From positions 6,972,033 to 7,036,032 of the forward strand of contig NC_063013.1 in NCBI RefSeq assembly GCF_020509005.1: a DNA stretch of 64,000 nt, given 5' to 3'. The position numbers and the translations under genes were made by a program. Under the pieces are notes generated by a model that was not told the origin of the DNA, did not search any database, and saw nothing but the letters and a program-made list of their open reading frames with translations. This stretch comes from Fulvia fulva. Its lineage: Eukaryota > Ascomycota > Dothideomycetes > Mycosphaerellales > Mycosphaerellaceae. How positions within the stretch are numbered: position 1 is the stretch's first letter; the number at the start of each line of letters is the position of its first letter. This document shows positions 11,286-22,725 of this stretch, piece after piece.

Positions 11286-12360
11286 ATGGCTTTCCTCACG
11301 AGTCTCGCCCTGCTCCAGGCGATCCAGCTTGCAACAGCAGCACCAGCACCAGTCTTCGAGATCTCGAAACGGCAAGATCCAAGCGGGACAGTCGACGCCT
11401 GCAAAGGCAGCGATTGTGCCGACTGCCCGTTGTACTTCTCGACGGGCACCGGCTACCCTGAGTGCACCTACTACGACACTCAGCAATTGAAGGATAAGGG
11501 CTATCCATCCGACGAGAACGGCATGGTCGATGTTTTCTTCTCTGCTCCGCCACTGGTGATCTCAACGGAGGGTGCGGCGGGAGTGTTCTGGTCATTCAAG
11601 GTGCTACTTGTGCTCCCGTGAAGGTGGACAACACCTTTTTGATCCAATTCTGCTGCGGTATGTGTCCCATGAGCTGCCCAACGGCCCGCAACTGACGATC
11701 ATCTCCTGTAGGTACTAGCGACTGCACAGCAGCCGGTGCCCCAACCAAGAGAAGTCCCAACCCAGCCAACGCTGGCCTCGGCAAGAGAGGGCTGAGCACA
11801 TTGTTGCTCCACGACCGCAACGGTACTGTCATTGAACCTCAGACATTCGCGCCCACGGCTGTCAAGGAGCGTACCATCCAGAAGCGCGATTGCGGAGGCT
11901 TCACCGCAACCAACGGCCCATATACCAAAGCCGGTCCAATCTCCATCATCTTGGACGAGGTTACATGTGGACCCACGGAGTCATGCTCAGCCACAGAGAG
12001 CAAGACCGTCGAGCAGTCGTTCAGTGTCGATGTCGGTGTATCTGTCGGCGACCCATTCGGGATTATCAGCGCTTCCATCGGTATCACATGGGAGAAGTCT
12101 ATCTCGAGGTCGTTCAGCGCGCAGTACATGTTCGGCGCTGGCGAGACCGGATACGTCACCTTCATCCCGATTTTGACGTGAGTATTCGAAACTGCAATGA
12201 GCCCGAGTAAATTCTTGCTGACCTGATCAACAGCTGCGTGGACGGATACTACACCGGTGACTGCGATGATAGCGGCAAGCAAATCACAGCCTGCGCTGCA
12301 AGCAGCAGTGGAGGAGCCATGGCCGGTGACATTCGAGGAGTCGTCGTCAGAGGAGCTTGA
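11286..12360 (+). pseudogene. secreted Cys-rich protein with several Kex2 sites; one-base frame break in exon 1
   Basis: The ATG at 11286 opens a signal peptide (MAFLTSLALLQAIQLATAAPA). Exon 1 runs to 11657, exon 2 is 11712-12177 (intron GTATGT...CTGTAG) and exon 3 is 12234-12360 (intron GTGAGT...AACAG). Exons 2 and 3 join in phase. Within exon 1 the frame from the ATG and the frame needed at the splice differ by one base. The change falls at about 11536-11570, where the second frame becomes Gly/Cys-rich (LNGGCGGSVLVIQG). So there is one missing base, either a real mutation or an indel error. Lys-Arg sites (SKRQ, GKRG, QKRD) divide the product into an N-terminal Cys-rich part, a short linker and a C-terminal Cys-rich part. 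That resembles Kex2-processed secreted precursors. I do not recognise a named family. Confidence 0.6.
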
Positions 12361-13359
12361 AGGCTGTATCACTACCTTGGCGCCGAGGTCCATCCAACAT
12401 GCGTCTTTGACGCTTTGTGAGGATCCAAGGCTTCGTGTAGAATAGACAGCGGGCGCTGGGAAAGCTGTGTGAGCGAGACAAATCTCATGGTTCGGGATGG
12501 AGTGATGTCATATCTTGAAGAACGGGGAAAGCCATAGTGTCCCGAAACCGACAGTAGCTAGATCAGAGGATGATAGGTATCTTCATGTCCAGTTGCGTTT
12601 TCTTTTACCGCTTTCCCCGCTTGCATACCATCTTAAGGAAGGACGAGGGCTGCTGACAAAGTTGATTGCCGCGCAGCGCTTCGACTTATTCTTGAGGCGA
12701 AGGCCTTTGCTTGCACACGCTGGCTGGTGGCGAGATAGCGAGGTCGTGCCGATGTAGTCGAGCTTGCAGCGCGTCGTCGTGTATCTTGCTCATGGCCATG
12801 TGTCTCGTAAGCAGCTCTTAGGCAGCTCTCCGGAAGCGAAATTCACAGTCAACGCCGGCAACATTCTCTGATCGCCAGCCCTTGGGAGTTTGCACGGGCT
12901 GCACTATTGCACCATCTTGACATCCTTAGGAGAAAGCCTTGAAAGACACAGAAGTCATTGCAGACTCGGCGAAGCAAGAATGGCGATGTGTGAGCCAAGA
13001 ATCGCAAGGGCTCGTTGGGTGTTCAGCACTCCCATAGTCTGAGTCCAGGCACAAGCTATGTCATCCTCCACGTTTCTTCTTCCCGACCACCTTTGCAACT
13101 CTTGTAATGGAAAAGGCATGCAGAATGGACTATTTCGCTCTCGTTCGTACGCTCCAAGCGTTCCTCGAATGTTGCATTGTTGGCTCGGGTGCGCTCGGTG
13201 ACGAGGTGGCTCGCGTCTGCTGTGGCAAGTGGTTGGATCGATATCTATAGGTCACCATACGACCTCGATGCTATACCTTGCCGTATGTGCAGTTGCCTCG
13301 TGCGATGTTGGTGATGTCAAGGAGTGCAGAGTGTGCCTGTAGACAGCACGAAGTCATCT
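12361..13359. other. spacer before the transposon block, no gene seen
   Basis: No open frame here shows family features. The sequence keeps normal CA/TG content, in contrast to the RIP-altered sequence that begins just beyond it, so it marks the unaltered chromosomal side of the insertion boundary. Confidence 0.5.
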
Positions 13360-13367
13360 TCTCGGCG
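13360..13367. repeat. hAT target-site duplication, left copy
   Basis: TCTCGGCG lies directly left of the left terminal inverted repeat and is repeated exactly at 56652-56659. Eight bases is the diagnostic duplication length of hAT transposons. Confidence 0.9.
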
Positions 13368-13388
13368 CAGTGAGTGTATTTGTATGGT
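13368..13388 (+). repeat. hAT left terminal inverted repeat
   Basis: It begins CAGTGAGTGTATTTGTATGG and matches the reverse complement of 56631-56651 except at two positions in 21. An inverted copy of its core, ACCATACCAA, recurs subterminally at 13411-13420, as expected for transposase-binding motifs. Confidence 0.85.
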
Positions 13389-13494
13389 TACCGGTACTCA
13401 TCTTGTCCATACCATACCAATAACCTATAGCTGAATAAGCCTAACAATACATACCAGTTGGTGACCACTTTCCTAATTAGGAAGGTCTGTATCT

Positions 13495-14147
13495 TCACAA
13501 GGTGTTGCTGCTGCTGCTGCTTGCTGTCACTACAACCTCCGGTCCAGGCTCTATAGCTCGTGTGAAGAAGTTGTATTTATAGTCATTCTCGATAGCCACC
13601 TCATCGTCCACATCGTCACTACCTAGTGCTCCGTACCAGCTGCGTAGACAGCTATAGGCTTCAATAATAGTGTCTATAAGGTTTGAGCGTCTATATACAA
13701 TCATATCACGGCCTGAGCTAAAAGAACGCTCTAGAGAGTCCGATATAAGCGGAAGAGCGAGTGTATCGAACGTAAACCTCGCTAGCTCCGGCTCTATCTC
13801 ACGGTGTCGGTACTAGTATCTAAGGGCATCGTATAGAGCTATGTTGTCGGCCTTAATCTGCTTAGTAGACTTGTTAGCTTATAGATTAATCTTTTAAGTG
13901 CTAGCTAGGTACTTCTTAAGCGAGTTACGCTTAATAGTAGGTATAAGAAGCTCGTTAACCCTCCGCCGCTTATACTTATTATTAAGCACGCTTTAAAGGT
14001 CGTTATTGTCCTTAATAATAACCGTTATAAAGGCTAAGATTAAGATGCCGCTAGTGCCTTACCCTTCTTATTCTTACGCTTCTTAGACACCGGCTCTTTA
14101 GTAGGTGTTATAGCTATCTAATCGGCTAGCTTATAGAAGTCTATCTA
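13495..14147 (-). pseudogene. hAT transposase, C-terminal dimerisation region, RIP-damaged
   Basis: Read on the minus strand, the region contains EPELARFTFDTLALPLIS, then LERSFSSGRDMIVYRRSNLI and EAYSCLRSWYGAL, the classic hAT C-terminal dimerisation motif. It ends in an acidic and Ser-rich tail. Upstream are a Lys-rich stretch (KEPVSKKRKNKKGK) and in-frame TAG codons at Trp positions (for example ALRY*YRHREIE). It is cut at 14143-14147 by Gypsy-A. The coding sequence resumes in the sliver at 29940-29966, giving VWELW then IDFYKLAD across the insertion point. Confidence 0.85.
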
Positions 14148-14331
14148 TATTACGGGTAGCCCGCGACCCCCTACTATAGCTACGTCAGCCCGGCTGAACC
14201 GCGGACCTTCCGTATCGGGTTAGCGCGGCTTGGCTTTGCTTTATAACTTCGCCGCGCCTCGCGCTCCTCTTTCGTAGCTTCGTAGAATAACAACTATCTC
14301 TCTCGGACCCTATAGTACGCGCGTCCTTATA
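14148..14331 (+). repeat. Gypsy-A 5' LTR, 184 bp
   Basis: It begins TATTACGGGTAGCCCGCG and ends CCTTATA. A reverse-complement copy of the same length lies at 29967-30150. The 5 bp before it (14143-14147, ATCTA) match the 5 bp beyond the other LTR (TAGAT at 29962-29966 on the plus strand), which closes the insertion. The original TG...CA ends have become TA...TA, as RIP would cause. Confidence 0.88.
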
Positions 14332-16673
14332 GTTTGTTCTACTAGCCTACCTAGATCACGGATCTAGGTAAGGGACGCGTAATAACAGGAATAGACTTAT
14401 AGAACTAAAGAATACGCGACTACGAGCGGGTAGTAGAACATAGTAAGGCGCTAAGTACGTAGATACCTAGGGAAGTTAACGCCGCGAAGACCTTAGTAAT
14501 AGCGATAGGTCGCGTTAATAACTACACTATAACGAGTTAGTAGGACTTATAGACCTAGAACGGTATACTACTACCGGCAAAGCCCTTAGGTAAGCGTACA
14601 TCTCTTTTCCTAGATCTCTTATCTTTTCTATAGTCCTAGACTTAAGATAACGACCGGCGTGTTACGATTAATACCGGCGTCGCTCTTTAGTAGGAGTTGG
14701 ATATAGTATAGGAGAAGGCACTCGATAGGGAATAGAGAGGCGCTATTGACTTTATAGAACTCTACGAGCCAAAGGAGTACTAGGAGAAGGGTAGCGACGA
14801 CATACTACCTATTTACTACTCCCTCGACGAAGCTAAACATATTGCCGCTAGCGATTTCTAGAACGTCGACGCGAACGACCTCGCCGAGTTAGTCCGAGAC
14901 TATCCTAAGACTTTATACGACTTTATCCTACGAGGATTTAATACCGCGTAGACCGCTACCGAGCAAGTCGACGTCTTATAACGTATAAACGCCCTCTAGA
15001 ACGACTAGTACCGTAACCCCTACGCCGAATACGACCGTATCTATTAGATGCTTAGAACCGAGAAGTCCGCCTTATAGAAGATAGTATAGCCTTAAGAACG
15101 TACTAGACCTAGCTAAGATAAAGGAGGTCTAGGACAAGTATAAGCAAGCTAATGATCTATATAAGCAATTTCACGATCTTAGCGAAAAGGAGAAGAAGAA
15201 GGCATAAGATACTAAGAGTATAAACTAGGCGTTATAGAAGGAGATCGATGACTTAAAGACTCGTCTCTAAGCTATAGAGGACAACACTACTAACGGTAAT
15301 AGGCGTCGAGGCCGTAGTCCGTTACGCTCGCGCTCTTACCCGCGAGAGACCTCCCTCGAGAAGCTTTAGCGTATATATCGTAAAGCCGCTACCGGGGGCG
15401 GTAGGGGTAGTAGTAGAGATGACGATGATGATAACGGCCTAGGTCGTAGCAATAAGGATAAGGATCGAGGCCGCGACAATCGCCGCCGTAACTAGCGCTA
15501 AGAGACGGTACGTACTAGAGGAGGACGTACTAATCGTATATAGATACTACTAGTAGACCTCGCCGAGCGTCTTATTAATATCGACCGTATCTTAGAGCGT
15601 AGTATAGAGATCGGTAAGGGAGTGCTAGATCCTAAGAAGTTTAAGAACGATACCGACCTATCTTTCGATAGTTAGTACACGAGTATCCTACTAAAGCTTA
15701 TAGTAGCGACCTTCCGTACTAAGTAGGATGCCCTCCGCTTGCTATATAGATAGACTAATAGTAAAGTCTAGACTACTATTAAGCTACGTATCCCTATCCT
15801 AGGACATTAGTTATATAACGAGTTTAGTACCGGCGAGGAGCTACTAGACTAGATAACTCGTTAGTACGGTCCTCGGAACGAAGTTATAAAGGCTATAGTC
15901 GATATTATAACCTATAAGTAGTAGTAGAAGAAATCCTTTGTCGTATTCTTCGTACGTTACTCGAAGTTACGTACCTAGATAGACTAGGGGGATGACACCG
16001 AGCTAATACTTTTCCGTAACCGCCTAAACCGTAAGTACTTCGTTAAGTTATTCGGCGACCGAGAGGTTAACCGTTGCCTAAACAGTATATAGGATGTTAT
16101 TAAGGAGTATACCGAGTTAGACGAGACCTTCTACGAGACCGAGTAGCTATACCCTTAGTAGGACAATAACCGCCCTCGTAGTAGCGGCGGAGGAGGTAAC
16201 TAGAACCTAGGCCCTACTAGTAACGTAATGACTACTATAGCTACCGTAGCTAGCGCGACCGGCGCGATCGTATAGCGCCTACTATAGTACTTAGGTATTA
16301 AGAAGAAGGAAGACTTGCTAGCATACCTTTAGAATCTACTACCGCTTAACCGCGAGGGTCGCGAAGATCTAAAGAAGTAGGGTAAGTGCTTCCGTTACTA
16401 TACCGGACTATATATTACTAGTAACCCCGAGTACGAGATATACGGCTACGACGGCGACTACCGCCTACCTTAACTACGTAACGTAACTCCGAACTTAAGC
16501 GCCCTCGCTACCGAGTAGGGAAATGCCGGGGCCACTACCTAAGTGTAGTAGACAGTAGTTAGAATAAGAATTAGAAAGAGTATAAGATCGAGAGGTATAG
16601 AATATAAGAGACGGACTATAGCGGAGAACTTAAGATATCGGCCTATATATTAGAACTATAGTTACCGGATATA
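14332..16673 (+). pseudogene. Gypsy-A gag region, RIP-damaged
   Basis: This is a fungal Ty3/Gypsy Gag-like sequence riddled with TAG and TAA. Around 15650-16150 it reads SFDS*YTSILLKLIVATFR, LRIPILGH and GEELLD*ITR, where * marks former Trp or Gln. A zinc-knuckle remnant lies near 16380-16430 with Cys codons mutated to Tyr (CFRYYTG...YEIYGYDGDYRL). It is interrupted at 16673 by a Copia element (flank ATATA). The pol half of Gypsy-A is now inverted at 34882-39047 and 30151-30464. Confidence 0.8.
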
Positions 16674-16891
16674 TATTAAGAATATATAGGTCATAGGGTC
16701 AACATTAGGTGCTTAGGGGGATTAGTAATCAGGGCTTACTAGTCAAGTCCTAAGTATAGCTATCCCTCCTAAAACACCTATACTAACACCGGCGATACTA
16801 TATATAGATATATGCTATCCTATTAGGTCCTTCTTCGTCTTTCGTGTGATCCGCCGTCTTCTACTACTACGTAACTCGTACCTATTTAATA
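16674..16891 (+). repeat. Copia copy 1, 5' LTR (218 bp)
   Basis: It starts TATTAAGAATATATAGG and ends GTACCTATTTAATA. It matches 21902-22119 and the inverted copies at 39048-39265 and 44275-44492, with mostly transition differences. Confidence 0.9.
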
Positions 16892-16918
16892 GGTTATAAG
16901 CCCGGGTTAGCAACTCGG
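16892..16918 (+). promoter_or_regulatory. putative Copia primer-binding site for a half tRNA
   Basis: Directly after the LTR comes GGTTATAAGCCCGGGTTAGC, continuing with AACTCGG. Its complement reads as a tRNA anticodon arm (CCGGG stem, a C-U-x-A-U-A-A loop) that stops a few bases past the anticodon loop. Reversing one RIP-type change gives a CAU (Met) anticodon. Drosophila copia is known to be primed by a 5' half of initiator Met-tRNA. The same motif follows the Copia-3 LTR (next to 22490, minus strand) and the copy 2 LTR (below 44275). Confidence 0.55.
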
Positions 16919-17394
16919 TGTTTTACCCTCGACAAAGTCGTATTAGAGTTATTCCTCTTTAGAACAAAAGGAAGGCAGACTAGAGGCCGCACCCGTATTA
17001 TATAGGAAGCTACAGCCGTGCTATAGGTATATATAAGACGTAAAAGAGCCTAGTGAGGCACTGTTAGACTCCGAGTTAGGGAGCCTATACTAATACCTTA
17101 GATAAGTAGGCGAGCTTACTAAGAAGAGTCGCTCTCCGGACATCGCGTTCGTATCGACTGACTGTTTATTCTAAGAGAGCCGTAGTGTCTTAGAAACCCC
17201 CTCTACTAAGAGAGTTACGCTACAGTGTCTTAGTACTAATACGATCCTTCGACTTTCCTCCTCTTCCCGGCGGATAGCTATCCTCTCCGCTATCAACCTC
17301 GCGTTCGGTTTATCCTATTTCGATCCGATCGCGTACGACCTAATATATCCTTCTACCTAAGGGCAGCTAACCTGTCCCTTAACTTATAAAAAAA

Positions 17395-20300
17395 ATGGAG
17401 AACGAGACTAGGTTCTTAAGAAAGAGAGCAGTACCTGTTCTAATAAGAGAGAACTACGAAACATAGTTCAAGCTAATAAGAATACACCTAGTATTAAAGC
17501 AGGTTGACTAGGTCCTCGAAGACATTATTACGGACAATCCCGCTACAACCCTATCTATAGCGACACCCTCTATATTATCGGAGTCATCCCTTCCTTTAGA
17601 TCAAGCGATAAGGAAGGCATCGTATAGACGGCATAATGCAACGGCCCTATATAAGATGTATATCTGTCTGTCGACAGATGATCAAGAGATGATATACGAG
17701 ATCCGGTATACGAAGGAGTTATAGGAATAGGCTAAAGCCAAATATAGGAGAAGACTTCTAGCTACTAGAAGAAGTTTGCTTCAGCAATACACTAATTTCG
17801 TGATGACAGAGTACTAGTTAATAGATGACGCCTAGTAGGAGCTTAGCTCAATTGTAAGGAGGGCTGTTTTAATCTCGCCTCAGTTCTAAGACATTAAGAC
17901 TAAGGACAGAAAGATCTAGCAACTCTTAGCAGCTCTGCTAGACTCATTTGGCTCAATTCGCGATGCAATTGATGCCTAGGTGAATCTCTCACTATAAGAC
18001 ATTCTTGTAATTCTTAGGGAGAAGCAAGAATCAATGATTCATCAAGGGATAGCCATGTTCGCTAAGAAGGGTTTCTAGGGCAAGCTCACGTGCCATCTCT
18101 GCAATAGTGACCATTTTATGAGCAAGTGCCCACACCTTTCTATAGCTCAGCAGGCTGTTAGGAACAAGGACAAACTAGCTAGGGTTACCTACCCTGCTAA
18201 GAGACAACCGTCACCACCTCGTAGGAGGTCATCATTACCAAACCTTCGTGATGTCCTCAAGGTGATAACGGACCTTGCAAAGCAGATGAAGGAGAGCCGC
18301 AAGCCAAAGGCCTCCTCTAGTAAGAAGCCTACAAGGGCCCGTGCGACCCAGGAAGACGCATCAGACTCTGAGATACCATCAGAAGATGATAATGTTGATG
18401 AGGTTGCCCATTCCACTGTGGAAGCCAAGGGCAAGTACCCCTCGTCCGAGTGGTTGCTTGACTCTTGTGCTTCATCACATATAACTGACCAAGATTCACT
18501 ATTCAGGACACTAAAGCCTCTTCAAAAGAGGAAGTAGATCAAGGTTGGGGGTGGCTATCTACAAGCTACACATATAGGAAGTGCAGTAATAGGTGGTCCT
18601 TCTAGAAAGCAAATTGTCTTAGAAAATGTCTTGTTTGTTCCTGGCCTTGGAGTTAGTCTTGTTTCTTGGAATCAGTTCAGCCAACAATTTGCTGTCCAAC
18701 CACCCAGTTTCACCCTTAAATCCCTTTCTAGAAAACCTGTTGTCTAGACAAAGCTGAGAGGGGGTGTTCTATTCATTCAAAGTGTTTCAGAGCAGCTTGA
18801 AGCTATGCCTCAAGCATATGCCTCTCTATAGGAGCATGACTTGGATCTGTCCAAGTTAGGTACACATTTTGAGTGTGAATTAGAACAGGCTATGACTGCC
18901 ACTGAGTCCCAGGACCAGTGGGAGCTATAGCATAGAAGATGTGCACACCTTAGCAAGGGACTGCTAAGAAACCTACATAGAGTCACTGACAAGAAAGATC
19001 CCATTCCTGTTCCTTCTGAACACCAGAACTGCAAGGTCTGCTCCCTTGCAAACATGAGGAAGTTCAAAGGACCTGCCACAGAGAGGAAAGGAGAGAGGCT
19101 GGCCCTCATCTCTATTAACATCTGTAGGCCTTTTCAAGGGGCAGTCTCAAGACTTAGCTTCAAGTACTGGCTTGAGATTGTAGACAACTTCTTGAGGAAG
19201 AAGTGGGTAATCCCTTTGAAGGCTAGGAGTGATGCTCCTACAGCTCTAAAGGAATGGAAGGTTTAGGTAGAGAACAGCTCAAGGTGTTTGCTATCTACAA
19301 TCCGTAGTGATGGTAAAAGGGAGATTCTTTCCTTGCTAAAACAGTAGGAGAAGGAGTTTGGCATTCAGATGGACACAACTGATGCCTACAACTCACTTCA
19401 GAATGGACCTGTGGAAAGGTCAATCCAAGCCTCTAAGAATACAGTAAGAGCTATACTTAAGGACTCGAGTATGCTAGTTGAATTCTGGCTAGAGGCCCTT
19501 ATTGCTCAAACTGTGGTCAGAAACAGTTTTCCAAATGGACCAATAATAGATGGTACTACTCTTTTACCAGAAGAAGCCTTCACTGGCCAGGTACCATCAG
19601 TTGACCATTTGAGAGTCTAGGGATGTAAAGCAGTGGTCTGTATAGACCCGAGATCCTAACCTCAAGGCTTAAGAAGTGACGAGCTCATGAATAGGGGTAA
19701 AGAAGTTGTCTTTGTTAGCTATGTGGAGGACACCACAAAGCAATGGCTCTTCTAGGAGCCTCACATGAAAGCTATCAAAACACACGGGCAAGTTGACTGG
19801 TTTGAGAATGAGAAGGGGGGTGATATGGATCTTGGCATCACCTTCACAAACCAGTCAAGCAGAGCCCTGAAGAGAAACCCCGTTGGAAGACCTCCTGCTC
19901 AGGTCTCTAGTTCATCAATGTAGCCATAGCAGCTCCAGGCAAAGCCTCTGTTTGTGCAACTTCCCCAACCTCCAAAAGACATTAGAGTGTACCAGAAGAG
20001 TGGAGTAGAGGGGACTCCAAGAAAAGAAAAGGAAGAGGAACTTGTTTAGGAGGATCAACCTCAACAGCCACCTCAGCTTGCAGGCAACAAGAGGTCAAGG
20101 GGGGATGAAGATGATGGCTTTGCTGAGCATGAAGCCAAGCATTATAGGGCATTGATTGCTCAGATGTTTCATCTTAATCCAACTATAAGCTAGGTTAAGG
20201 AAATCCTGAATGATGTGGAGGGATATACATTTGCTGCTGTTAGGCAGGCTATAGCCTACCAGCAGGAAGTGCCAATCCTAAAGTCCTATAAGGAGGCAGT

Positions 20301-21860
20301 AGGAGACCCCAATTGGGGACATATGTGGAAAGAGGCAATCCAGAAAGAACTTATTGCCTTAGGAAGCAACAACACCTTGGATCCAGTTGTACCACTAAGG
20401 GGTGCAAGCCTGGTTACATCTAAGTAGGTTTTTGATGTGAAAAGAATAATCAGTGGAGCTATTGAAGAGTTCAAGGCAAGACTAGTTATAAGAGGGGTTT
20501 CACAGAAATATGGTGTTGACTTTAAAGAGACCTTTGCACCTACTGTTAGGCATGATACCCTTAGGGTCTTCATAGCTATAGTATGTGAGAGAGATCTTGA
20601 GATGTACTAGGTGGATGTGAACAATGCTTTCACCGAAAGCAGCCTTCTTAAAGACATCTACATAATCACACCCCTAGGTATTGAAATTCCACCAAATATA
20701 GTCTTCAAGGTCCTTAGAAGCCTGTATAGACTGAAGCAAGCAGCTAGAGATTAGAACAAGCTCTATGTTGCCAAGCTAGAACAGATTAGATCCACCTAGT
20801 CCTAGGTAGATCTATGCCTACTTATCTACAGAGGAAGAGACCTTATAGTCCTCACCTATATAGATGACATCCCTATTGTAGCTCCAAAGCTGTCAGATGT
20901 TCAGTGGTTTAAGGCTAAGCTTAGAAAAGTGTTTAAGATTAAAGATCTTGGTGAACCTACGAAGATCCTTAGAATAAGGATTATAAGAGACAGGTCCTAA
21001 GGCACTATAAAGCTTGATCAAGGACACTACATCCAAACTAACCTTGCCAAGATAGGCATCTCTCTACAGAAGGCCACACCTACACTCTTACCTATAGATA
21101 GCTATAAGGATCTAAGACCTTTAGCTACTATAGATAAGAGGTGCAACAAACAGGAGTACTAGGGTTGCAATGGTACCTAGATGTGGCAAATGACAATGAC
21201 AAGGCTAGACCTTGCTTTCCCCCTTAGAAGAATCAGCTTATATGTTACTAACCCTCTAAAGCAACATCTTAGAGCTTTGAAGAAACTCTCTAGGTATCTG
21301 AGATCATACCCGGACCTAGGCTTGATATATAGAAGAGGAGGAGGTATTCTCTAGGGATACTCAGATTCTAGTTATACTATAGACAAGGTAGACAGAGTCT
21401 CAATCCTTAGATATATATGGTTCCTTTATAGATCACCTATATCCTAGATAAGTAGGAAGCAGAAGTCTGTTACTACATTAATAATAGAGGCTGAGTTCAT
21501 AGCTATAAATGTAGTAGCCAAGTAGTCACAGTTTCTTGCTACAGTCCTTAGGGAGATAAGGTGTCCTAACCTAGTTAGAGAGTGTTTATTCTAACCTAGG
21601 ATCAAGGTAAGCAGTACTGTTAATAAGCTAAGACCCGTAGAGCTTATAGGTAACAACTAAGCAGCTTTGACCTTTGTTAAAGATGCCTATGTCTATGACA
21701 GGTCAAAGCATATTAATGTTATATACTACTATGTCAGGAATCTCTCGTAGTAAAGGAAGATTATAGTGGATTACTACTACATAAAGGACATAGTTACTAA
21801 TAGGCTAGCTAAGCCCCTTAATAGCTAGCAGTTTCAAAACTTTATAAGGCAGCTCTAGCT
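17395..21860 (+). pseudogene. Copia copy 1 gag-pol, multiply interrupted
   Basis: The ATG at 17395 opens Gag. A CCHC zinc knuckle (CHLCNSDHFMSKC) lies at 18091-18129. The aspartic protease motif appears as LLDSCASSHITD near 18451-18486. Integrase zinc-binding and core remnants span about 18930-19620. Reverse transcriptase remnants run from about 20215 (FDVKRIISGAIEEFKARLVI, TFAPTVRHDTLR) to YIDDI at about 20857-20871, followed by RNase H remnants. Stops are nearly all TAG at Trp or Gln positions. No intact enzyme can be made. Confidence 0.85.
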
Positions 21861-21901
21861 TATATAAGGGATTGTTTGAGACCTTCTGACCTAAGTAGGA
21901 G

Positions 21902-22119
21902 TATTGAGAATATACAGGTTATAGGGTCAACATTAGGTGCTTAGGGGGATTAGTAATCAGGGCTTGCTAGTCAAGTCCTAAGTATAGCTGTCCCTCCTAA
22001 AACACCTATACTAACACCGGCGATACTATATATAGATACACGCTATCCTATTAGGTCCTTCTTCGTCTTTCGTATAATCCGCCGTCTTCTACTACTACGC
22101 AACTCGTACCTATTTAACA
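21902..22119 (+). repeat. Copia copy 1, 3' LTR (218 bp)
   Basis: It begins TATTGAGAATATACAGG and ends ACCTATTTAACA. The next five bases, AATAG (22120-22124), pair with CTATT at 44493-44497 and not with the ATATA on the left of this copy. Confidence 0.9.
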
Positions 22120-22490
22120 AATAGGAAAGTTCGTAGGTGTAGATACTAAGGCCTACTTAGTAAAGTAAAGAAGGAGCGGTATAAGGTCTCGGGGCTAGGA
22201 CATAGGTCTATCTCTCCTAGTAGAGCTTCAAATGACTTACTTAAAGTCCTTCTTAATAGTATCTCGATGTAGTTCTACCTATAGAGTATCTTTAAGGTAT
22301 TGGCTTTAAGTAAGCCGTATAGAGTCCTTGTCTAGGTTACCTATTACTTAGTATCGAACTAAGCTCCTTAATAGGATAGACGGGATAGACTTCTAATTCC
22401 CAGATGTTTTCTACTACGATAGTAGGGGATATAAGTAACCTATACTAATATAGGTTACTCTTATTCCTATATAAACCCGGGCTTATAATC
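22120..22490 (-). pseudogene. Copia-3 leader and gag start, inverted piece
   Basis: Read on the minus strand, this follows the Copia-3 5' LTR: GATTATAAGCCCGGG (primer-site motif at 22490 downward), then untranslated/gag sequence up to 22120. There Copia-Y once entered (TSD AATAG). Its continuation is at 44493 on the plus strand. Heavily RIP-altered, with no open frame. Confidence 0.7.
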
Positions 22491-22725
22491 TATTAAATAG
22501 GTACGGGTGGATAGTAGCGGAGTAGAGTAAGAGATTAAACTTCAACTGACTAATAGCACGAGTATATAGCAATATATTAGGAACTACTATATTGATTATA
22601 TTAGATGTCTATCTAAGCTAAAGGGGAGAGAAGGTATCTCCCTATAAGCTAAGTTATCGTAGATACCTTAGGCTACTAGATCACTTCCTAATTATTGACT
22701 CCCTTTAAGACACTATATCTTAATA
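22491..22725 (-). repeat. Copia-3 5' LTR (235 bp), now inverted
   Basis: On the plus strand it starts TATTAAATAGGTACGGGTGG and ends TCTTAATA. It is the reverse complement of the 3' LTR at 54843-55077, also 235 bp. The adjacent GCTAC (22726-22730) is the reverse complement of GTAGC at 55078-55082, the TSD of Copia-3. This ties two LTRs now 32 kb apart in opposite orientation to one insertion. Confidence 0.88.

Larger units (their letters stand above)
16674..22119 (+). mobile_element. Copia LTR retrotransposon copy 1 (5446 bp), non-functional
   Basis: Complete Ty1/Copia structure: 5' LTR, primer-binding site, gag, protease, integrase, reverse transcriptase/RNase H, 3' LTR. Both LTRs are 218 bp. 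Many in-frame TAG codons break the single gag-pol frame; 18118-18537 and short stretches near 19369-19620 remain open. The flanks do not match each other (ATATA left, AATAG right), but they match the opposite flanks of copy 2 at 39048-44492. Present copy 1 is therefore a recombinant of two former insertions: one in Gypsy-A (TSD ATATA) and one in Copia-3 (TSD AATAG). The middle third is less mutated than the ends. Confidence 0.92.

Noticed and set aside
12515..12757. 80-codon plus-strand frame
   Set aside because: No domain and no gene-like codon pattern.
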